Positions 34,983-43,626 of a DNA stretch of 64,000 bases are shown here, one piece after another. Made by a program: the position numbers and the translations under genes. The stretch spans positions 62,001 through 126,000 of the forward strand of contig NZ_QGDO01000004.1 in assembly GCF_003149185.1 (NCBI RefSeq), written 5' to 3'. Position 1 is the stretch's first letter. Each line of letters opens with the position of its first letter. The stretch is from Sediminitomix flava. Lineage in GTDB: Bacteria > Bacteroidota > Bacteroidia > Cytophagales > Flammeovirgaceae. The notes below the pieces were generated by a model. It did not search any database. It saw only the letters and a program-made list of their open reading frames with translations, and was not told where the DNA came from.

Positions 34983-36626
34983 TTAATTATTGACAGCATC
35001 CCACATCGTGAATCCACCAGCAATGTTTGATACATCCTCAAAACCATTGTGAGTAAGTATTAGAGAAGCTAAATACCCTCTAAGTCCTTTTGCACAATAA
35101 ACATAAGTTGGTTTAGCTGGGTCAAGCTCTTCCATGCGTTCTCTCAATTGATCTAGAGGAATATTGATAGAGTTTTCTACTTTGCCTTTCATCTCTAGTT
35201 CTTTCGGATTACGCACATCCAAGATTTGGATATCACTACCATTACCAAAGATTTCTGCAGCTTCAGTTACTGAAACTTCTTTGTGCTTACCATTCATGCT
35301 ATTTGCTGCCACATAGCCAGCTACTGCCACAGGGTCTTTTGCTGGAGAATAAGGAGGCGCATAAGCGAAATCAATATTTGGAAGATCTTCAATGGTCAAT
35401 TTCGCATAGATTGCTGTAGCAAGTACATCAATACGTTTATCGACACCTCTTTCACCGAAACCTTCTGCACCATAAATTCTTTTGGTTGTCGGGTCAAAGT
35501 AAATTTCCAAGACCATATCTTTAGGATCTGGATAAAAACCTGGTGTTGTTCCACTGATGATTAGCGTAGAATGGAAAGGCATATTTTTCGCTTTTAGTGC
35601 CTTTGGTCCCATACCTGTTCTAGCAATCGTATAGTCAAACAATTGCATGATAGTCGTTCCATAGGCTCCTTTGAAAGTCTCGTTGCCACCAGCCGCATTT
35701 GCACCAGCTGTTCGCCCTCCTTTGTTGGAGTGAGTTCCTAATGGGAACCAAGCATGTTCGTCTGTGATTTGGTTCGGAATACTCGCACAGTCACCTGCCG
35801 CATAGATATCTGGAAGCGTTGTTTCCATACGCTCATTCACCACTAATGCGCCATTTCCAATATATTCAGCACCTTTAGCCGTTAGCATCTCTGTGTTAGG
35901 ACGTACGCTAATTCCGATAATCATATATTCAGATTCAAGTACAGTTCCATCACTCAAATTGATGTTTTGAGTTTCTGGGTCAATACTTTGAACCATTGTA
36001 TTCAATTTTAGGTCTACACCACCTTCTGTAAGAACCTTTTGTCCCATAGTAGCAAACTTGCTATCCCAAGGACCTAATATTTGAGGACCTGCTTCAACAA
36101 CAGTTACTTGTTTTCCTTTCAATAATAAGTTTTCAGCTGTTTCAAGTCCTATAAGACCAGCCCCTACAATCGTGATTTTATTTACTTTTTCAAGAACACC
36201 TGAAGTATAAACTCTATCAAAATCTTCGATTGTCTTGGCAAATGCCCAATTGTCTGTTTTATCAAGATTCTCGATTGGAGGAAGTATAGAATGTCCTCCT
36301 GTAGCAAAAATCAATTTATCGTAATGGTATTCTCCTTTTGCAGTAAGCACTTTTTTCTCTTCAGGAATAATTTCGTTTACTGCTTCATTCAACTTCACCT
36401 CTATGCCAAAACGGTTTTCAAGCAATGCAGGCTTTACAACCATCAATTTATCTCTGTCTTTAATTTTTCCTGAAAGTGCATAAGGAATACCACAAGTGGC
36501 ATAACTGATATTTGCTGTTTTTTCAAAAAGAATAATTTCAGCATCTTCATTTACTCTTCTTGCTTTTGCAGCTGCTGAAGGTCCTGCTGAAAGTCCACCT
36601 ACGACTATGATTCTTTGCTTTTTCAT
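34983..36626 (-). CDS. CoA-disulfide-reductase-like flavoprotein fused to rhodanese
   Basis: The protein has 547 residues from the ATG at 36626, which gives the normal MKKQRIIVVGGLSAGPSAAAKARR FAD-binding start. The frame extends upstream to 36707, but those residues do not fit. Redox cysteine C45 is in SYATCGIPYALSG, the single-Cys active site of CoA-disulfide reductases. An NAD(P)H site (ITIVGAGLIGLETAE) and FAD motif (LPDIYAAGDCAS) follow. The C-terminal rhodanese domain (about 450-547) has active loop YCAKGLR with C511. Such fusions reduce CoA disulfides, persulfides or polysulfides in the cytosol. Its promoter carries a Crp/Fnr-shaped palindrome. Confidence 0.9.
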   Translation of the reverse strand: MKKQRIIVVGGLSAGPSAAAKARRVNEDAEIILFEKTANISYATCGIPYALSGKIKDRDKLMVVKPALLENRFGIEVKLNEAVNEIIPEEKKVLTAKGEYHYDKLIFATGGHSILPPIENLDKTDNWAFAKTIEDFDRVYTSGVLEKVNKITIVGAGLIGLETAENLLLKGKQVTVVEAGPQILGPWDSKFATMGQKVLTEGGVDLKLNTMVQSIDPETQNINLSDGTVLESEYMIIGISVRPNTEMLTAKGAEYIGNGALVVNERMETTLPDIYAAGDCASIPNQITDEHAWFPLGTHSNKGGRTAGANAAGGNETFKGAYGTTIMQLFDYTIARTGMGPKALKAKNMPFHSTLIISGTTPGFYPDPKDMVLEIYFDPTTKRIYGAEGFGERGVDKRIDVLATAIYAKLTIEDLPNIDFAYAPPYSPAKDPVAVAGYVAANSMNGKHKEVSVTEAAEIFGNGSDIQILDVRNPKELEMKGKVENSINIPLDQLRERMEELDPAKPTYVYCAKGLRGYLASLILTHNGFEDVSNIAGGFTMWDAVNN

Positions 36627-36675
36627 CTCTTTGTTAGATAATTGTGTAAAACAGTGTTTTTGTTTGTTAGTGATA

Positions 36676-36708
36676 CAAATATACGTGACCTCAATACTTA
36701 TGAACAAA
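36676..36708 (-). promoter_or_regulatory. Promoter of the CoA-disulfide reductase gene
   Basis: On the minus strand: TTTG (36708-36705), a 21-bp spacer and TATATTTG (36683-36676), a full match to the Bacteroidota -33/-7 consensus, 49 bp before the ATG. Confidence 0.65.
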
Positions 36709-36733
36709 TAATCATATCAATATATATGAGTTA

Positions 36734-36749
36734 TGTAACCCATGTTACA
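36734..36749 (-). promoter_or_regulatory. TGTAAC-CCAT-GTTACA palindrome
   Basis: A perfect 6-4-6 inverted repeat centred about 72 bp before the inferred transcription start, the shape and place of a class I Crp/Fnr-family activator site. The factor is not encoded in the window. Confidence 0.55.
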
Positions 36750-36797
36750 CATAATCGCTTATTTATACTTGATTCATTTACAAGTCTTAACACAAAA

Positions 36798-36825
36798 AAG
36801 CTCCGAACCTTTCGGAACGGAGCTT
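36798..36825 (-). terminator. Terminator of hemB
   Basis: AAGCTCCG and CGGAGCTT pair around a self-pairing loop, followed by a T tract on the minus strand (36794-36799). Confidence 0.8.
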
Positions 36826-36850
36826 AATTATCTATCGATGTAGAAAAGAA

Positions 36851-37831
36851 TTACTTTTGTTGGAGTTGGGCAAACTCTTTTGCGAAGTAAGTAAGAATAG
36901 CATCTGCTCCAGCTCTCTTAAAGCTCAAAAGCATTTCTACCATACATTTTTCACCGTCTAACCAACCTTTTTCAGCTGCAGCTTTAATCATTGCATATTC
37001 GCCACTCACGTTGTAAGCTGTGATCGGAATATCGAAACTCTCTTTCAATGCTCTGATTACATCCAAATATGGGAGTCCTGGTTTTACCATCATGAAGTCT
37101 GCTCCTTCTTGATAGTCCAATTCAGCCTCAATCATAGCTTCAGTTACATTGGCAGGGTCCATCTGGTACGTCTTTTTATCTCCTGATTTTGGAGCTGAGT
37201 CTAAGGCATCACGGAAAGGTCCATAGAATGCACTAGCATACTTAGCAGTATAAGACATGATCGATACATTTGTGAAGCCATTTTCGTCTAGTGCTTCTCT
37301 GATGTAGCCAATTCTACCGTCCATCATATCTGAAGGTCCGATGATATCGGCTCCAGCTTCCGCTTGTGCTACAGCCATTTTACCTAGAACTTCAAGCGTT
37401 TCATCATTTAAGATTTCACCGTCTTTTACGATTCCATCATGACCGTCTGAACTATATGGATCCATAGCCACATCTGTCATGATACAAGCTTCTGGAAACT
37501 TTGTTTTCATCTCTCTGATTGCTGTAAGGTAAAGTCCTTCATGATTCCAGCTTTCAGTTGCCATTTTATCTTTCTTTGCATCATCGATGGCAGGGAAAAG
37601 ACAAAATGTACGGATACCTAAGGCTAAAGACTCTTCGATTTCTTTCAATAAGCTTCTTAGGGTATGACGAAAAATACCTGGCATCGAGCTTACTTCTACT
37701 TTTTCTTCGCCATCTCCTTCAATCAAGAATAGCGGATAAATTAGGTCATTTACCGAAACGCTATTTTCTGCAACCATATCACGAATAGCTGCTGATTTAC
37801 GATTTCTTCTTGGTCTGCGTATATTTAACAT
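36851..37831 (-). CDS. hemB: Porphobilinogen synthase (delta-aminolevulinate dehydratase)
   Basis: The 326-residue protein has the two Schiff-base lysines K197 (YTAKYASAFYGPFRDA) and K250 (MMVKPGLPYLDV), typical of HemB, which joins two 5-aminolevulinate molecules for heme synthesis in the cytosol. The metal site reads MTDVAMDPYSSDGHDG, with Asp/Ala in place of the three zinc cysteines, so this is the cysteine-poor, Mg2+-type enzyme. The promoter is TACATTTG (37883-37890 on the minus strand). It is transcribed alone. Near-certain call. Confidence 0.97.
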   Translation of the reverse strand: MLNIRRPRRNRKSAAIRDMVAENSVSVNDLIYPLFLIEGDGEEKVEVSSMPGIFRHTLRSLLKEIEESLALGIRTFCLFPAIDDAKKDKMATESWNHEGLYLTAIREMKTKFPEACIMTDVAMDPYSSDGHDGIVKDGEILNDETLEVLGKMAVAQAEAGADIIGPSDMMDGRIGYIREALDENGFTNVSIMSYTAKYASAFYGPFRDALDSAPKSGDKKTYQMDPANVTEAMIEAELDYQEGADFMMVKPGLPYLDVIRALKESFDIPITAYNVSGEYAMIKAAAEKGWLDGEKCMVEMLLSFKRAGADAILTYFAKEFAQLQQK

Positions 37832-37882
37832 GAAAGTGCCTGATTTTTAAATTGAATCTGTCCTCTAAATGTTAGGATATCA

Positions 37883-37932
37883 CAAATGTAGGTCATATCC
37901 TTTTAAAATCAAGTGAGACCTTTTTACATTTG
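37883..37932. promoter_or_regulatory. Divergent promoters for hemB and the small lipoprotein gene
   Basis: TACATTTG occurs on the minus strand at 37890-37883 (towards hemB, CTTG 19 bp upstream) and on the plus strand at 37925-37932 (towards 37968, TTTT 20 bp upstream). Both match TAnnTTTG exactly. Confidence 0.5.
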
Positions 37933-37967
37933 CATAGATTAGATCTAAGTCATTAAACCGAATACGG

Positions 37968-38129
37968 ATGACCCGAATTTTTTATTTTACATTATTTCTC
38001 GCTTTAGGTTATGCCTGTTCCATTCCCCCTGAAGATAGTCTTCAGCAAGAAGAGGTTATTAAAGAGAAAAACTACCTTGAGCAAGGCGGTGCAAGCAATC
38101 AAGATATTGCGATTGAAGTAATGAGATAA
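37968..38129 (+). CDS. 53-residue lipoprotein
   Basis: The frame reads MTRIFYFTLFLALGYACSIP, with lipobox LGYAC (C17), and then a 36-residue acidic and polar tail ending in ASNQDIAIEVMR. It is a complete signal with an exported short peptide. A perfect TAnnTTTG element lies 35 bp upstream, supporting expression. It is too short for usual gene calling and matches no family I recognise. It lies 134 bp before the flippase-like gene. The call rests on signal, lipobox and promoter. Confidence 0.6.
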   Translation: MTRIFYFTLFLALGYACSIPPEDSLQQEEVIKEKNYLEQGGASNQDIAIEVMR

Positions 38130-38263
38130 AGTGAATCCTAACTGAATTTTTAGTGAAGCTTTATCTTTTTACCGTTCAAAGTCTTATTTTTCGATTTAAT
38201 TGATTGAATATTCTAAGCAAAAGTAATTCTGGTCTGTAATGGACCTTAAAATCAGAAACTTCA

Positions 38264-39370
38264 ATGGATCAGAAATCTGAGAAAATGCTCAAAGAGTTGA
38301 GCCCTCGTAAAATTGTCATTCCTATTTTAGTGGGGCTTGCAGTGATGGTGTATCTATTTTATAGCAGTTCAAAAGACATCTCCGCTGAAGATTTTGAAAA
38401 GATTAAAGAGAATATCATCAATGTGAATATTTGGTGGGTCATTTTTGCCGTTTTAGTCCTATTCCTCAGAGACTTTGGCTATATGTACCGAATCCGTAAT
38501 CTCACCCACAAGCACCTCAATTGGGTCGCTAGTTTTTATGTCATCATTCTATGGGAATTTGCTTCTGCTGTCACTCCTTCCGTTGTTGGAGGTACTGCTG
38601 TCGCTGTTTTCATTCTTAATAAAGAGAAAATTCCTTTCGGAAAATCAATCGCTTATGTCATGCTCACTGCAGTGCTTGACAACCTCTTTTTTGTTGTAGC
38701 CTCTACTTTGGTCATACTATTTATGGGAACAGATATTTTCCCAGATAATAATCATAGTATGATGCTTATGGGTTATCAATTGAATTTAGAGCAGATTTTC
38801 TTAGTTAGTGTGTCTCTTATCGCCATCTATACCCTATTTATGGGTGGAGCACTTTTCTTTGCACCAAAAGCATTCAAACGTATTTTGATTGGTCTTACCT
38901 CTTTGCCATTTCTGACAAGATGGAGAGAAAGTGCTGTTCAGAGTGGAAATGACATGATTATCGCATCGGAACAACTGAGAGGACAAAAAATAAGCTATTG
39001 GTTAAAAGCAGTGATTTCTACTTTAGTGATTTGGTCTGCTCGTTATTTGATGCTGAATTGCCTTATCAATGCATTCTTACACGTAGACCTCACTCAAGGA
39101 AACTGGGATGATTGGTATCAACAAGCCATTATATTTGCTCGTCAAATAATCATGTGGATTGTGATGCTGATTTCGCCTACGCCTGGTAGCTCTGGTACTG
39201 CTGAATATTTCTTCCAAAGTTTCTTTGATGAGTTCTTCACAGCTCCTGGTTTAGTACTTGTCGTGGCTCTATTCTGGCGTCTGTTTACATACTATGCATA
39301 TCTGATCTTCGGTGCTATTGTTCTTCCGAATTGGGTAAAAAGGGTGTTTTATAAAAAACGCACTTCCTAA
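38264..39370 (+). CDS. Flippase-like integral membrane protein (LPG synthetase/UPF0104 family)
   Basis: The 368-residue polytopic protein has about seven to eight membrane helices. RDFGYMYRIRNLTHKHLNWVASFYV, ALAVTPSVVGGTAVAVFIL-like text (SAVTPSVVGGTAVAVF) and SPTPGSSGTAEYFF near the C-terminus are hallmarks of the lysylphosphatidylglycerol synthase transmembrane/AglD2 family (YbhN-like). These move lipid-linked groups or are of unknown transport role. The catalytic soluble domain of MprF is absent. The specific substrate is unknown. Confidence 0.85.
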   Translation: MDQKSEKMLKELSPRKIVIPILVGLAVMVYLFYSSSKDISAEDFEKIKENIINVNIWWVIFAVLVLFLRDFGYMYRIRNLTHKHLNWVASFYVIILWEFASAVTPSVVGGTAVAVFILNKEKIPFGKSIAYVMLTAVLDNLFFVVASTLVILFMGTDIFPDNNHSMMLMGYQLNLEQIFLVSVSLIAIYTLFMGGALFFAPKAFKRILIGLTSLPFLTRWRESAVQSGNDMIIASEQLRGQKISYWLKAVISTLVIWSARYLMLNCLINAFLHVDLTQGNWDDWYQQAIIFARQIIMWIVMLISPTPGSSGTAEYFFQSFFDEFFTAPGLVLVVALFWRLFTYYAYLIFGAIVLPNWVKRVFYKKRTS

Positions 39371-39452
39371 ACAGATTTGATGTTCTCCTAGTTGATAGAT
39401 GGTATTTAGAATAAGAATTGTATAAAAGGTAAAAGACCATAACATAGAAATT

Positions 39453-39800
39453 ATGACTTCAAAACTAAACGAAAACGAAAAACCAATAGCAGGTAAAAGC
39501 TTCTTGAGTGATGAACTTGCCCAATTTTTAATAGGTAAAGATCTTTTAGCGGCTGATGAAAGCAGACTTCTTTATTTGCACAGAGAACATAATATTCCTG
39601 TAGATAAACTTATTACAGCTTATCAGAAGCAACAAGAACTGATTGAAAAGTATAAGGAAGATTTTATTGAAGATGAATCTCCTGAAATAGAAGAGGAAGT
39701 ACCTCCTATGATTATAAAATTAGTGAACCCTCTTATTGTGGAAATGTACACCTCAGAAGAGCAGTTAGCTACTTATATCATAAAAAGAGAATCTGAATAA
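39453..39800 (+). CDS. Hypothetical acidic cytosolic protein
   Basis: The 115-residue, highly charged helical protein has an N-terminal SFLSDELAQFLIGKDLLAADESRLLYLHREHNIPVDKLITAYQKQ and an acidic middle (DFIEDESPEIEEEVPP). No signal or membrane helix is seen. It sits 82 bp after the flippase gene and 77 bp before the DUF3467 gene, all in one direction. I do not recognise it. Confidence 0.6.
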   Translation: MTSKLNENEKPIAGKSFLSDELAQFLIGKDLLAADESRLLYLHREHNIPVDKLITAYQKQQELIEKYKEDFIEDESPEIEEEVPPMIIKLVNPLIVEMYTSEEQLATYIIKRESE

Positions 39801-39877
39801 AGATTAGAATTAGATCGTAGGATTCCCGATCAAACTTTTTAATTTGTATTTGAAGTAAAAACTAAAAACCAATTATC

Positions 39878-40201
39878 ATGGAAAACGATCCAAATAAAGA
39901 TAAGCAGAACCAAATCAATATAGAACTTTCTGAAGAAGTAGCTGAAGGAGTATATGCAAACCTTGCAATGATTGCACACTCAAACAGTGAATTTGTATTA
40001 GATTTTATCCGCTTGATGCCAGGTGTACCAAAGGCAAAAGTAAAGTCTAGAGTAATCTTGACTCCAGAACATGCGAAAAGACTTTTGGGAGCTTTACAAG
40101 ATAATCTTAAGAAGTATGAAGAGCAGTTTGGGCCTGTAAAAGGGACACAAGAAGCACCTAAGTTTCCCATGAATTTTGGTGGAACAATGGGAGAAGCATA
40201 A
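39878..40201 (+). CDS. DUF3467 domain protein
   Basis: A 107-residue protein. INIELSEEVAEGVYANLAMIAHSNSEFVLDFIRLMPGVPKAKVKSRVILTPEHAKRLLGALQDNLKKYEEQFG is the complete DUF3467 domain (function unknown, common in Bacteroidota). A terminator follows 35 bp later. Family confidence is high; no function is known. Confidence 0.88.
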   Translation: MENDPNKDKQNQINIELSEEVAEGVYANLAMIAHSNSEFVLDFIRLMPGVPKAKVKSRVILTPEHAKRLLGALQDNLKKYEEQFGPVKGTQEAPKFPMNFGGTMGEA

Positions 40202-40236
40202 TACTTGTCTAGAAAAATAATAACATAGTACACATC

Positions 40237-40268
40237 GAGACTCTATACTTTATAGGGTCTCTTTTTTG
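40237..40268 (+). terminator. Terminator of the DUF3467 gene
   Basis: GAGACTCTATA pairs with TATAGGGTCTC (11 bp, one wobble), followed by T6 at 40262-40267. Confidence 0.85.
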
Positions 40269-40513
40269 TTCCGTAAATATTTATACTTTGAAAGTAAACA
40301 TTAAAAAAATATAATTTCTAATTAACTCCTTATCTAAATATTTTCTTAAAAAATACTTGTCGTTAACACTTATAGACATTTAATTTGTAATATACGCTGA
40401 AGAGAAAGACAATATTTAATAACAACCTGTATGTCAGTTAAATTCATTTTTGATTTAATTGATTTTAGGATACGAATTCACAATAGTGTTTGTGAATGCA
40501 TTTCAATTAGATA
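40269..40513. other. AT-rich spacer, no gene seen
   Basis: No credible frame or structured element is visible between the terminator and the gene at 40514. Confidence 0.35.
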
Positions 40514-40714
40514 ATGAGAACTTACAAAGGGATTTTATTAATTTTATTTATTATCCTAACAACAATTGCTTCAATAAATACAAAATATGATCTTAGACCT
40601 AAGAAAATAGAAAGAGGTGAAAAGTCTGTATACCTTGAAGATAGTGTTAGTATAAGCAATCAAGTTTTAACAATATTTGATTCTATCGGATTAATGGATG
40701 ATATAGAAAAGTAG
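40514..40714 (+). CDS. Small exported or membrane-anchored hypothetical protein
   Basis: The 66-residue frame opens with a basic N-terminus and one hydrophobic stretch (about 7-21, GILLILFIILTTIASI), then a charged tail (LRPKKIERGEKSVYLEDSVSIS). This suggests a signal anchor. No lipobox or family is recognised. It stands alone in an AT-rich region, so it may be spurious. Confidence 0.45.
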   Translation: MRTYKGILLILFIILTTIASINTKYDLRPKKIERGEKSVYLEDSVSISNQVLTIFDSIGLMDDIEK

Positions 40715-40985
40715 TATTTTTATCATTCATGAATCAAAATCTTTTATTTTTTTAGCTGTACTACAAGGTTTGAAATATTTTTTGGATGGTGGTGTTTTTT
40801 TAGCTTTGATCTTCGTCTTGTTATTATGTACAAATCAATTTTTTTAGCTTTTTTATTTTTAAAAAAGCTCAAGAAATCAGATACAACTTAGCTACTCAAC
40901 TACCAGATTATATTGGTAAATCAATACGATGAGTTGAACCACTCTACAATTAATTTCGCATTTATACTTATATATTATACTATAC
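40715..40985. other. AT-rich spacer with a weak hairpin
   Basis: AGCTTTTTT (40846-40854) and AAAAAAGCT (40861-40869) pair, but without a following T tract. Nothing else is seen. Confidence 0.35.
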
Positions 40986-41023
40986 AAAAAATCCCTACTG
41001 ACTAAACCTCAGTAGGGATTTTT
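40986..41023 (-). terminator. Strong terminator after the YfhO gene
   Basis: AAAAATCCCTACTGA pairs perfectly with TCAGTAGGGATTTTT around a 7-base loop, with T runs on both strands. Confidence 0.9.
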
Positions 41024-41045
41024 AGAATCTTACTATTCCTATTCC

Positions 41046-43550
41046 TTATTTCTTTTCTACTCTTTGTTTGACACTCAAACCAGCTGCAATCAAGAAAATA
41101 AGAAGCGATAAATACGATGCCGCATATGAAACTTTCGATCCAGCCACAAATGAACTTGGGTTGAAATCGAAAGTAATTTCATGCTTTCCTGCAGGAACTT
41201 CTAAAGCTCTCAACACATAGTTTACTCGCTTCATGTCTACTTCTTTACCATCTATTTTTACTTCCCATCCTTTCGGGTAATAGATTTCTGAGAATACTAA
41301 AAGTCCATCATTAGCATTTGAAGTCGAGTATGAAATATGACGGTTATTGAAACTGTTTAAAGTTGCAGTTGCTACCCCGTCTACATTATAGCTTGTTTTT
41401 GAAAGTTCAAACTTACTTTCGTCAAGAACAGCTTCTTTTTTTACATCCAACTGCCCCAATGCTGCGATTTCTTCATCAGCAAATTGTACGGTCTTTACTG
41501 ACTCAACAAACCAAGCATGTCCCATTGCGTGTGGGTTCAAGATCACATCTTTTGCATTATTCCCTGCCTTCAAATATTTCGCATTAAGCATATTGATAGC
41601 CGGTAAATCTGCAGGAATTTGTCCTTGTTTTAAGCCATTGAATAATTTCATTTGTTCTGGCTGAAGCTCTCTTTCTATCAAATCCTGATACCTACGCATT
41701 TTTGCTGCAAAATATCCTCCAATAGATTTATGGAAATAAGATGTATTTGCCTCATTGAATGGATTACCTGCGATATTCAGAACTCGGTAGTTAGGGTCTT
41801 TATCTTTAAGAATTTCTTTATCTGCGGCAGTTTTCACATGACTTTTCTTTTGTCTAGTTTTTACAAAATCACTGTCATTTAAATACCTTTTAGATACTCC
41901 CCAAACATCTCCTACAGCCAACAGACCTACTACAACCAATACAATATTTGCACTGATTTTTTCTTTTATGTATAAGAAGATCGCTACAAAAGCTAAAGCA
42001 ATAAGAACAACTGATCTGATTGCATCCGTTCTTATGAAAGAGACACGCTCAGCTGCTATTCCATCCGTAAATGCACCGATCACTCTCGCATCATTTGTAC
42101 CTAACATTCTTTGGAAAATAGAAGCATCTTGAGCTCCGTGTGTGTTCATCATTCCAGCAGTTAGGAATATCAATAAAGCTACACCACCCGAAGCACCCAA
42201 GGCACAAAGAAGCTTTTTAAGATCAACTTGTTCTCTTTCTTTGATCAGTTTATCCAAACCTAATGTTCCTAATAAGCACATCACTAAACAAGCCACTCCA
42301 AGCGCCATTGCTACAGTTCTGAATTTATTGAAACCAGGGAAGTAATCGAATAAAGTATAATTGAACCATTGTAGATTGTTACCCCAAGAAATCATTGCCA
42401 TTAGGATTATTGAAGCAATCATCCACCAACGAGTCTTATTTTCCATCAGTACAACACCTAAAGCAAAAAGGAAACACATTACCGCTCCTAAGTAGATTGG
42501 GCCAGCAGTAAAAGGCTGATCTCCGAAGTACAAAGGCAATTTAAAGTTTGGATCATTCACCAATCTGCTAGCCTGTTGCTTGCCTGCTACTTGCTCTAAA
42601 GCTTGTGCCATTGGCCCGTCTGGGCTAATACTTTCTTGGCTACTACTTCCATAGAAATTAGGGACTAAAAGTGTCAAAGACTCTAACTTTCCTTCACTCC
42701 AACTGAAGGCGTAATCTTTGTCTAATCCATCTTTTCCTAAATCCTGTTTATTTCCGTCTAATGGAGTCAACTCTCTTTTTCCACGAATGGAGTACTCACT
42801 ATATTCTTGCGTAGTCCAAATCTTATACGTTTGGGTTGCAGCACCCAACAAAACAGCTCCTAACATCACTGGAGCTATTTGCGTCATAAACTTCTGAACA
42901 GTTCCTTTTTTGTAGGCAAAATACAATTCACTGAATGCATAAATTGCGCAAACAAAAATCAGATAATATGTAATTTGCAAGTGATTCGCTCTAATTTGAA
43001 GTGCAAGCCCTAACGATAAAACTCCTGCTCCAAGTAGTATTTTCCGATCGAAAAGAAGTTTCATTCCTCCTAAAACTAGACAAGCAAATGCAGTTGCCCA
43101 CATTTTTGTCATATGCCCAGCCTCAATACTACTGATATAGAAAGCATTAAAAGCAAAAACGACCGCACCAATGATTGCCACCCACGGATTTATCCTAAAA
43201 CAAAGTGCCATTAGCCAAAAACAAAGCATAAGGCAGAATACAGTAGCTGGAACTTCATGGGCTGTATGTAAAAAACCATTTAATGTAAGAAAGATATATT
43301 GTAATGGATCATTCTGGATCGAGCTAAATAGATACTCTGGAAATCCGCCAAACATTGCAACATTCCATAGGGCTACTTCACCTGATTCTTTTGCAAATTC
43401 TTGAGACAAGTGGCTCATACCCTCAAATTGTACTAGATCACTTTGAGGTAGCTTTTTACCATCCAAAATTTCTACATTAAAATATGCGATGGTCACCAAG
43501 AAAAAAATGGGTATAGCTACCCAATATGGTATAGTTTTCTTAAAATTCAT
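41046..43550 (-). CDS. YfhO-family membrane protein
   Basis: The 834-residue protein has about eleven or more membrane helices in the first 560 residues, an extracytoplasmic beta-rich C-terminal part (about 590-800) and a final helix (about 808-825). KLPQSDLVQFEGMSHLSQEFAKESGEVALWNVAMFGGFPEYL and GWEVKIDGKEVDMKRVNYVLRALEVPAGKHEITFDFNPSSF are typical of Bacteroidota YfhO proteins, integral membrane proteins related to GT-C glycosyltransferases and linked in some bacteria to glycosylation of surface polymers. It follows the GT4 gene by 76 bp on the same strand. Confidence 0.88.
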   Translation of the reverse strand: MNFKKTIPYWVAIPIFFLVTIAYFNVEILDGKKLPQSDLVQFEGMSHLSQEFAKESGEVALWNVAMFGGFPEYLFSSIQNDPLQYIFLTLNGFLHTAHEVPATVFCLMLCFWLMALCFRINPWVAIIGAVVFAFNAFYISSIEAGHMTKMWATAFACLVLGGMKLLFDRKILLGAGVLSLGLALQIRANHLQITYYLIFVCAIYAFSELYFAYKKGTVQKFMTQIAPVMLGAVLLGAATQTYKIWTTQEYSEYSIRGKRELTPLDGNKQDLGKDGLDKDYAFSWSEGKLESLTLLVPNFYGSSSQESISPDGPMAQALEQVAGKQQASRLVNDPNFKLPLYFGDQPFTAGPIYLGAVMCFLFALGVVLMENKTRWWMIASIILMAMISWGNNLQWFNYTLFDYFPGFNKFRTVAMALGVACLVMCLLGTLGLDKLIKEREQVDLKKLLCALGASGGVALLIFLTAGMMNTHGAQDASIFQRMLGTNDARVIGAFTDGIAAERVSFIRTDAIRSVVLIALAFVAIFLYIKEKISANIVLVVVGLLAVGDVWGVSKRYLNDSDFVKTRQKKSHVKTAADKEILKDKDPNYRVLNIAGNPFNEANTSYFHKSIGGYFAAKMRRYQDLIERELQPEQMKLFNGLKQGQIPADLPAINMLNAKYLKAGNNAKDVILNPHAMGHAWFVESVKTVQFADEEIAALGQLDVKKEAVLDESKFELSKTSYNVDGVATATLNSFNNRHISYSTSNANDGLLVFSEIYYPKGWEVKIDGKEVDMKRVNYVLRALEVPAGKHEITFDFNPSSFVAGSKVSYAASYLSLLIFLIAAGLSVKQRVEKK

Positions 43551-43626
43551 TTTCTAAAAGGCTTAGTATTTATTGCTAAGATAAATGCAATATTCTTATG
43601 ATTTAATGCTTTAAGATCTTTTAAAA

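Noticed and set aside
39862-40233. 123-residue minus-strand frame over the DUF3467 gene
   Set aside because: It is an antisense shadow; the plus-strand DUF3467 domain is complete and convincing.
40846-40869. AT-only hairpin AGCTTTTTT/AAAAAAGCT
   Set aside because: The stem is weak and no T tract follows; likely chance in an AT-rich spacer.
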